Of a stretch of 10,584 bases of DNA, positions 5,785 to 10,584 are shown piece after piece (the stretch's first letter is position 1; every line of letters begins with the position of its first letter). Origin of the DNA: JBLMZW01 sp050259035 (GTDB lineage: Bacteria; Bacillota; Syntrophomonadia; Syntrophomonadales; DTU052); NCBI GenBank assembly GCA_050259035.1, contig JBLMZW010000198.1, positions 1 to 10,584 of the forward strand, read 5' to 3'. A model generated the notes under the pieces. That model ran no database searches. It was not told the origin of the DNA and saw nothing but the letters and a program-made list of their open reading frames with translations. Both the position numbers and the translations under genes were made by a program.

Positions 5785-5813
5785 ATTCTAGCATAAGATT
5801 GGGACCATTTCAA
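5785..5813 (-). promoter_or_regulatory. tRNA-Trp promoter
   Basis: On the minus strand TTGAAA (5813-5808) and TAGAAT (5790-5785) are 17 bases apart, with a TGC just before the -10 box (extended -10). Transcription would start near 5778, about 11 bases ahead of the mature tRNA 5' end. This is a strong sigma-A promoter, as usual for stable RNA. Confidence 0.8.
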
Positions 5814-5879
5814 CTGCACTTATTCCGATATACTGATTACATTCAAATAAAATGTCTGTTTTATTGACCTAGCATGAAT

Positions 5880-5907
5880 TTGCCATTAAGTGATTCTTTG
5901 CTATGAT
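5880..5907 (+). promoter_or_regulatory. Probable ddl promoter
   Basis: TTGCCA (5880-5885) and TATGAT (5902-5907) are 16 bases apart, and TGC directly before the -10 box makes it an extended -10 promoter. Start of transcription is expected near 5914, leaving an untranslated leader of about 114 bases before the ddl start codon. Confidence 0.55.
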
Positions 5908-5914
5908 TATATTG

Positions 5915-5941
5915 GAATTTAGATGTAATGTGAATTTAGAT
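5915..5941. repeat. 10-bp direct repeat GAATTTAGAT in the ddl leader
   Basis: GAATTTAGAT occurs at 5915-5924 and again at 5932-5941 (17-base period), starting at the predicted transcription start of ddl. It could be an operator for a regulator of the cell-wall gene; no known motif was recognised. The rest of the 5942-6027 leader shows no T-box consensus or other recognised riboswitch. Confidence 0.4.
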
Positions 5942-6027
5942 AGGAACGCAACTCTGCTTAGCTGCATATGGTGGATTGAATCTAAAACTAAATCCCATTA
6001 TTGATTATAGGAAAGGTGCGATTAATT

Positions 6028-6963
6028 ATGCGTATTGCTGTCCTTATGGGAGGCAAATCGAAGGAACGAGAAGTATCACTGCGAAGCGGAGATGCCGTGG
6101 CTAACGCTTTAGAAAAAAAGGGACACCAGGTTGAGCGAATAGATGCCGCTGATAGTCTAGCTGCACAGTTGGAAAGATTTAATCCAGATGTGGCCTTTAT
6201 AGCACTTCATGGCAAGTTTGGTGAAGATGGAACTGTTCAGGGACTACTTGAGCTAATGAACATTCCATATACCGGTTCAGGAGTTGCTTCCAGTGCTATA
6301 TGTATGAACAAGGTACTGACAAAGAGAATATTAACGTCGGAAGGAATTCCTACCGCACCCTATCTAGTTCTTAATCGGCTTCTGGAGTCCAGCAGCCCGT
6401 CCGAGTTTTCTTCCCGGATTATAAAAGAATTGGGGCTTCCGGTCGTAATAAAGGCAGCTACTCAGGGCTCGACTATTGGAACCAGTATAGTTAAACATGA
6501 AACCGCGCTGGAAGAAGCAATTACAGAATCACTTGTTTACGACCATGAAGTTCTGGCAGAAAAGTTTATCGCGGGTATCGAGGTCACGGCTTCCGTATTG
6601 GGGAATAGGAATCCGCGGCTTCTACCTTTAATAGAAATTGTTTCATCCAGTGGGGTTTACGATTATGAATCTAAATATACTCCTGGGGGGAGTTCTCACA
6701 TAATACCGGCACGTTTATCTAATAATGTTACGGATATAGTTAAAGCCATAGCCATAAAAACCTTCGCCGCCCTGGGGTGTAAAGGATTAGGCCGAGTCGA
6801 TATTATAATAACTGATCAGAATCAACCGCACGTTCTGGAAATGAATACAATACCGGGAATGACGGATCTGAGTCTATTTCCGGATGCCGCTCGTCACGCG
6901 GGAATTAGTTTTGAAGACTTGGTTGAAGAGGTTGCAAGATTGGCCCTGGAGGAAACACCCTAA
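6028..6963 (+). CDS. ddl: D-alanine--D-alanine ligase
   Basis: This cytoplasmic enzyme joins two D-alanines with ATP to make the dipeptide that ends the peptidoglycan stem (EC 6.3.2.4). ATG 6028 is chosen because AGGAAAGGTG (6009-6018) lies 9 bases before it and because the protein then begins MRIAVLMGG, as usual for Ddl; the TTG at 6001 precedes this site. The 311-residue length is normal. Visible landmarks are E15 and S17 in KEREVSLRSG, HGKFGEDG (61-68), K142 and the Ser loop in KAATQGSTIG (142-151), the substrate-specifying YDYESKY (211-217) typical of D-Ala rather than D-Lac ligases, R256 and D258 in GLGRVDI, and the metal-binding E271 and N273 in EMNTIPGMTD. It is first in a rightward run with a 21-base gap to the next gene. 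Confidence 0.97.
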   Translation: MRIAVLMGGKSKEREVSLRSGDAVANALEKKGHQVERIDAADSLAAQLERFNPDVAFIALHGKFGEDGTVQGLLELMNIPYTGSGVASSAICMNKVLTKRILTSEGIPTAPYLVLNRLLESSSPSEFSSRIIKELGLPVVIKAATQGSTIGTSIVKHETALEEAITESLVYDHEVLAEKFIAGIEVTASVLGNRNPRLLPLIEIVSSSGVYDYESKYTPGGSSHIIPARLSNNVTDIVKAIAIKTFAALGCKGLGRVDIIITDQNQPHVLEMNTIPGMTDLSLFPDAARHAGISFEDLVEEVARLALEETP

Positions 6964-6984
6964 CACATTCGGTGAGGTATTTTT

Positions 6985-7329
6985 ATGACCAATTTTTTAC
7001 CTGCAGGTATAATCAATGATCGACTTCAGGAACTTCTGGAGGCGGCGGAAAAACTACGGCAGGGATTGGACGACTCAGACCAAAAAGATGAGCTGAAAAA
7101 CCAGGCCCGGGTTGTCCAATCACTGGCTCTGGAATTACATGATTTTCTTAGCACCTTTTCGTGCCAGCCCTTGATTTATACCGGTAAAGGTACCACGGAA
7201 GAAGTAATAGATCGATTAGAGTGGGTTTTGACTTTTTCCGATCTTCCTCAACTCCCTGCAATAAAAAGAAAAAGAGGTCGCCCGCGTAAAAGGTTAATTG
7301 AAGATGCTATGGACCCCAATAATGGCTAA
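6985..7329 (+). CDS. Hypothetical protein with C-terminal AT-hook-like motif (114 aa)
   Basis: ATG 6985 follows GGTGAGGT (6971-6978) and lies 21 bases after the ddl stop, so it is probably co-transcribed with ddl. Residues about 12-55 are helical with coiled-coil character (LQELLEAAEKLRQGL, ARVVQSLALELHDFL). A middle section (60-90) includes TEEVIDRLEWVLTF. Near the end, KRKRGRPRKR (94-103) holds the GRP core flanked by basic residues that defines an AT-hook, a minor-groove binder of AT-rich DNA. The motif could also be a general nucleic-acid-binding tail. No enzyme motif, membrane segment or known family is recognised. Location between a cell-wall ligase and a predicted ATPase with possible RNA-binding relatives gives no firm clue. 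Confidence 0.78.
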   Translation: MTNFLPAGIINDRLQELLEAAEKLRQGLDDSDQKDELKNQARVVQSLALELHDFLSTFSCQPLIYTGKGTTEEVIDRLEWVLTFSDLPQLPAIKRKRGRPRKRLIEDAMDPNNG

Positions 7330-7391
7330 TAATTATAATCCATCTATTTCTCAGTAGAAGGATGTGAACGTTCATACTATACTGTGCAGAT

Positions 7392-9083
7392 TTGCGGGAC
7401 AGGCTTATCAAGATTTCTGGGATGGGTTATAAGGCATATAAAAGCATTTCCGGCGTATATCAGATGGAGCATTATTTACTTCATATAGACCATATTCAAA
7501 GTGATCCTTTCGCCGACCCTAGCAGGATGAGAATTAAGATCCCCTGGGATTATTCCGGGTATGATCCTGAGATAATGAGTCTTCGATCTAGGGCTTTAGC
7601 AGCCCTTGACTTTATCTCCCGTAAGACTTCAAATGCTGCAGCAAATCTTTCCCGCCATTCAGGACTCGGTAACAGCGGTCGAGTTATTGTCGATAGCGGT
7701 CGCCAGCAGATCCTGGAACGAACCAGTGTTACTTTTTCTTCAGATGGTATTGAACTGCGGCTAAGCATGGGATTACCAGCAGATGGGCGACGGGTATTAG
7801 GCAGGGAAGCAGAAAGAATGCTGGTAACTGATTTAAATTGTATTATTGAATCCGGGGTTAGGCTTCATGACAGTGATAAACCCAAGTTTAATCGTTGGAT
7901 TAATACCGCGGAAGATCAATCAATCTTACGCCAGCAAATAGAACAAAAAAAACTTGTAGCCTGGATTGCTGATGGGGCAGTTTTAGCCCGGGCCAGTGGG
8001 ATAGATGATCGTCCTATGTCAACAGATCGAGTTATCCCTTTTTACTCACCACAGGAACTGGAAGTACTTCTTGAGACTTATCATCATGGAATCATTAGAG
8101 GATGTGGTATTCCTGCTGGGGTTACTTTGATAGTCGGGGGAGGGTACCACGGAAAAAGTACACTTCTTAGAGCCCTCGAAAGAGGAGTATACGATCATAT
8201 TCCTGGGGATGGAAGAGAAATGGTTTTCTGTGACCCGACAGCCGTAAAAATTCGTGCTGAAGATGGGCGCCGGGTAACCGGAGTTAACATAAGTAGTTTT
8301 ATTGACAACTTGCCAATGTCTCAAGGAACAGAATCTTTTAATAGTGAAAATGCCAGCGGCAGTACTTCGCAAGCGACTAACATAATAGAGGCATTAGAAA
8401 TGGGCTGTCGCGTTTTATTACTTGATGAGGACACAAGCGCAACCAATTTTATGGTCCGTGACGCTAGAATGCAAAGACTGGTAGAGAAAGATGGCGAGCC
8501 CATAATCCCATTTATCGATAGGGTCAGGCAACTGTATGTTGAGAGGGGAGTATCAACTGTAATAGTTATAGGTGGTACCGGTGATTATCTTGATGTGGCC
8601 GATAATATAGTGAGGATGGTCGATTATCGGGCCAAATCTGTGACCGACGAAGCGAGAATCGTAGCCCGTGAACTGCCATGCCAACGTTTGGTGGAAGCGC
8701 CCGGCAGTTTTCCTGAAAGTACCCCCCGGATTCTGGGCCGAAATTCTCTTGATCCTTATCGAGGAAATCGTATTAAGGCACAATCACGAGGAATAGATAC
8801 CATATTCTTTGGCGATGAAATAATGGATCTTTCGGCGGTAGAACAATTAGTTGACCCCAGCCAGGCCAGGGCTATCGTAGAAATTATTCTTTATTGCAGT
8901 GCGCATTTTCACGAAGAAATTCCTATTGCCGAATTAGTTAATAAAGTATACCGGGTAATTCAAAAGGATGGACTTGATAGAATTTCAAGATACTATGGAC
9001 AACATCCGGGTGATCTCGCTTTACCTCGAAAGTTTGAAGTCGCGGCTGCCATAAACCGTCTGCGGACCCTGCAAATAAGATAG
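7392..9083 (+). CDS. Predicted ABC-class ATPase (COG3044/PF09818-like)
   Basis: This is a soluble 563-residue P-loop ATPase, not a transporter subunit. An N-terminal domain (GYKAYKSISGVYQ, then HIDHIQSDPFADPSRMRIKI) is typical of the family. The Walker A motif is GGGYHGKST (249-257, K255). An ABC-signature-like SGSTSQATNIIEAL follows, and Walker B is VLLLDED with D345 and E346; a helical C-terminal region completes it. The trypanosome RNA-editing factor MRB1590 has this fold and binds RNA, so a nucleic-acid role is possible, but the bacterial function is unknown to me. The start is uncertain. TTG 7392 gives the usual family beginning but has no ribosome site near it, whereas AGAAGGATG (7356-7364) holds an in-frame ATG followed at once by TGA. 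ATA 7374 is 11 bases from AAGGA and would be a rare start. The rest of the frame is intact, so the protein is likely made. Confidence 0.88.
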   Translation: MRDRLIKISGMGYKAYKSISGVYQMEHYLLHIDHIQSDPFADPSRMRIKIPWDYSGYDPEIMSLRSRALAALDFISRKTSNAAANLSRHSGLGNSGRVIVDSGRQQILERTSVTFSSDGIELRLSMGLPADGRRVLGREAERMLVTDLNCIIESGVRLHDSDKPKFNRWINTAEDQSILRQQIEQKKLVAWIADGAVLARASGIDDRPMSTDRVIPFYSPQELEVLLETYHHGIIRGCGIPAGVTLIVGGGYHGKSTLLRALERGVYDHIPGDGREMVFCDPTAVKIRAEDGRRVTGVNISSFIDNLPMSQGTESFNSENASGSTSQATNIIEALEMGCRVLLLDEDTSATNFMVRDARMQRLVEKDGEPIIPFIDRVRQLYVERGVSTVIVIGGTGDYLDVADNIVRMVDYRAKSVTDEARIVARELPCQRLVEAPGSFPESTPRILGRNSLDPYRGNRIKAQSRGIDTIFFGDEIMDLSAVEQLVDPSQARAIVEIILYCSAHFHEEIPIAELVNKVYRVIQKDGLDRISRYYGQHPGDLALPRKFEVAAAINRLRTLQIR

Positions 9084-9166
9084 GGTCGCGTGGTTGGTTC
9101 TGATATAATTAATTCATTATCCCAGGTACGCCACAAGACAATTCACTGGCAAATATAAATAACTGA

Positions 9167-9255
9167 GAATGCATTTTTATCTTCAAATAGCATTCGTATA
9201 ACTACTAAAAGCACCCCGAATCACACAGTTTCAACTTTAGAGGAATGCTATTTGA
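9167..9255. repeat. Three-copy inverted repeat able to form alternative hairpins
   Basis: TCAAATAGCATTC (9183-9195) is the exact reverse complement of GAATGCTATTTGA (9243-9255), a 13-bp inverted repeat with a 47-base loop. The same central arm can also pair with GAATGCATTT (9167-9176), giving a 10-bp stem with one bulged A and an 8-base loop. The two pairings exclude each other. It may be a transcript switch, a set of regulator sites, or a small palindromic insertion. Confidence 0.5.
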
Positions 9256-9299
9256 TAACTCTATCCGATGTTGTTTTAAGGCACCATGTAACAGGGTAT

Positions 9300-9327
9300 T
9301 AAACAATTGTTTATTTCGACAAACAAT
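9300..9327. repeat. ATTGTTT/AAACAAT palindromic cluster upstream of the UPF0182 gene
   Basis: TAAACAATTGTTTA (9300-9313) is a perfect 14-bp palindrome, and its right arm ATTGTTT (9306-9312) can also pair with AAACAAT at 9321-9327 across an 8-base loop. A TTGTTT (9307-9312) and TATAGA (9330-9335) pair with 17-base spacing is a mediocre promoter within it, so the repeat could be an operator over the promoter of the next gene. Confidence 0.4.
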
Positions 9328-9392
9328 ATTATAGAATTCCTAAATATGACTTGATTTCTGGTGAATAACATTCAGACCGAGGAGGGATAGAA

Positions 9393-10584
9393 TTGCGAAC
9401 AGGGAATAATCGTGGGTGGATTCCTATTGTAATAATAATAACGGTTCTAATTTTATTGTCAGCCATACTTCGAATTTACGTTGACTGGCTCTGGTTTAAA
9501 TCAATTCTCTTTAACAACGTTTTTGTTGTTACTTTAGTTAACCGTTGGGGTTTAGGAATTCTTGTTTTTTTATTTGCATGTTTGTTCATCTATATCAACC
9601 TTATGTTAACCCGACGTTATCGACAAAATGATGATTTTACAGAAGACGGAAGGGAAATCATATATGCGGAACCGCCGTCTTGGGCTAATATAATTAAGTC
9701 ACAGGCAGCCGGTTGGTTCTTCTTTATCACCGCTGCTTTTATTGCCTTCATAATCGCCTCCATTGCAGCCGATAATTGGCTGATTGTACAACAGTACCTA
9801 CACGCTGTTTCTTTCGGATTTAAAGACCCTATTTTCAGCCGAGATCTATCTTTCTATATATTTGATCTAAGGTTTTTTAAGTATATTTACGGCATAATAA
9901 TGCCCACATTGGTTGTTACCATGGTTCTAATTGTTTTGGTCTATAGTTTGACAGCCGCCCTTGATTTTTTCTCAACAAACTGGAGAGATTTTAACTGGCC
10001 AAAGGCTCATGTAGCAGTACTTCTATCTTTGATTCTTCTGCTTAAAGCCTGGGGATATAACCTCGCAACCTATGGTATTCTTTATTCTTCTCGGGGTGCG
10101 GTGTTTGGCGCAGGATATACTGATATACATGCCCGTCTATTCGCTTACAAGGTATTACTAGTTGTTACGGTGATTGTTGCTCTAATAATATTGGTGAATT
10201 TATTTATACGAAGATTAAGCTGGATAGCTGTTGGTTTGGCCGGATGGCTGGCGGTTTCTATTCTGCTGAATGGATTGTATCCCGGAATCGTACAAAAGTT
10301 TTCTGTGGAACCTAACGAGTTTAACCGGGAAAAACCTTACATCCAAAATAATATAAAATTCACCCGTATGGCTTATGGCCTTGATAGAGTTCAGACCAAC
10401 CCTTTCAACGTTTCCTATAACCTTACCAGAAGTAATCTGAAAGAAAACCAGGCAACCGTACAGAATATTCGTCTTTGGGACTGGCAGCCGCTTAAACAAA
10501 CCTATAAGGCCATTCAAGAGATTCGTCCCTATTATAATTTTAGCGACATTGACATAGACCGTTATGTCATCAACGGACAATACC
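9393..10584 (+). CDS. UPF0182 family membrane protein, 3' partial
   Basis: A TTG start at 9393 lies 6 bases after a strong GAGGAGGG ribosome site (9379-9386). The frame is open to the end of the window, giving the first 397 residues of a protein that in this family (COG1615) is usually about 900 long. Seven hydrophobic segments can be read (about 9-27, 50-70, 110-130, 170-195, 208-226, 255-275 and 280-300), followed by the start of a large domain outside the membrane segments. Family landmarks include DWLWFKS after the first helix, SFGFKDPIFSRDLSFYIFDL, YSSRGAVFGAGYTDIHARL, and VEPNEFNREKPYIQNNIKFT followed by AYGLDRV. The function of the family is not established. An isolated upstream spacer of 309 bases and its own ribosome site suggest separate transcription from the ATPase gene. 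Confidence 0.94.
   Translation, partial: MRTGNNRGWIPIVIIITVLILLSAILRIYVDWLWFKSILFNNVFVVTLVNRWGLGILVFLFACLFIYINLMLTRRYRQNDDFTEDGREIIYAEPPSWANIIKSQAAGWFFFITAAFIAFIIASIAADNWLIVQQYLHAVSFGFKDPIFSRDLSFYIFDLRFFKYIYGIIMPTLVVTMVLIVLVYSLTAALDFFSTNWRDFNWPKAHVAVLLSLILLLKAWGYNLATYGILYSSRGAVFGAGYTDIHARLFAYKVLLVVTVIVALIILVNLFIRRLSWIAVGLAGWLAVSILLNGLYPGIVQKFSVEPNEFNREKPYIQNNIKFTRMAYGLDRVQTNPFNVSYNLTRSNLKENQATVQNIRLWDWQPLKQTYKAIQEIRPYYNFSDIDIDRYVINGQY

Larger units (their letters stand above)
9084..9392. other. 309-bp spacer with inverted repeats, no gene seen
   Basis: No convincing open frame or RNA family is seen. The spacer contains a three-part inverted repeat (9167-9255), a palindromic cluster (9300-9327), and the ribosome site of the next gene at 9379-9386. 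No clear intrinsic terminator for the ATPase gene is present: the long inverted repeat has a 47-base loop and no T-run behind it. Confidence 0.6.

Noticed and set aside
5507..5794. 95-residue minus-strand open frame containing AQLAEHRSPKPRAGGSRPL
   Set aside because: It is the translation of the tRNA-Trp gene, a well-known spurious protein pattern, and it also runs into the end of the integrase gene.
5914..6027. T-box or other riboswitch in the ddl leader
   Set aside because: No T-box consensus, no terminator stem and no recognised aptamer core can be seen.
7550..8783. Four minus-strand open frames inside the ATPase gene
   Set aside because: They are shadows of a gene with clear Walker A and Walker B motifs on the plus strand.
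10215..10580. Minus-strand open frame of 121 residues
   Set aside because: It is antisense to the UPF0182 gene, whose family motifs are clear in the plus-strand frame.
1..10584. CRISPR array, rRNA or transposase
   Set aside because: No regularly spaced repeats, no rRNA sequence and no transposase motifs were found in any frame.

Overview
The window looks like a Firmicutes (Clostridia) chromosome, probably Desulfotomaculum/Peptococcaceae- or Syntrophomonas-like. The reasons are strong purine-rich ribosome binding sites, AT-rich spacers with sigma-A-type promoters, frequent TTG/GTG starts, and a ddl, predicted ABC-class ATPase and UPF0182 neighbourhood. The genus is inference. The window falls into two halves that meet at a tRNA-Trp gene.

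Left half (1 to about 5691): the integrase-proximal end of an integrated mobile element (prophage remnant, ICE or genomic island) whose other end lies beyond base 1. From left to right it carries: the C-terminal 514 residues of a subtilisin-like (S8) protease resembling the IetS protease of the IetAS defence pair; a 61-residue helix-turn-helix protein; a leftward three-gene operon (XRE repressor, single-pass membrane protein, soluble unknown protein); a divergent promoter region with a 16-bp palindrome and a 10-bp repeat placed on both promoters; a rightward operon of a Cys-rich coiled-coil protein and a second XRE regulator; and a complete tyrosine integrase next to tRNA-Trp. The layout matches a phage or ICE lysogeny switch. 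Repressor plus accessory genes read left, early genes read right, and integrase sits at the attachment end.

Junction (5596-5767): an intact tRNA-Trp on the minus strand, with encoded CCA, its own consensus promoter and a terminator usable in both directions. Its 3' end faces the integrase, as expected for insertion at a tRNA 3' end. The att core was not found because the second copy is outside the window.

Right half (5768-10584): ordinary core genes on the plus strand. These are ddl (D-alanine--D-alanine ligase), a small AT-hook-like protein, a COG3044-type predicted ABC-class ATPase with an odd 5' end (an in-frame ATG followed directly by TGA), a 309-bp spacer with overlapping inverted repeats, and the first 397 codons of a UPF0182 membrane protein that runs off the right edge.

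The best candidates for undescribed biology are the leftward XRE, membrane-protein and soluble-protein operon, its repeated operators, and the protease with its unseen upstream partner.
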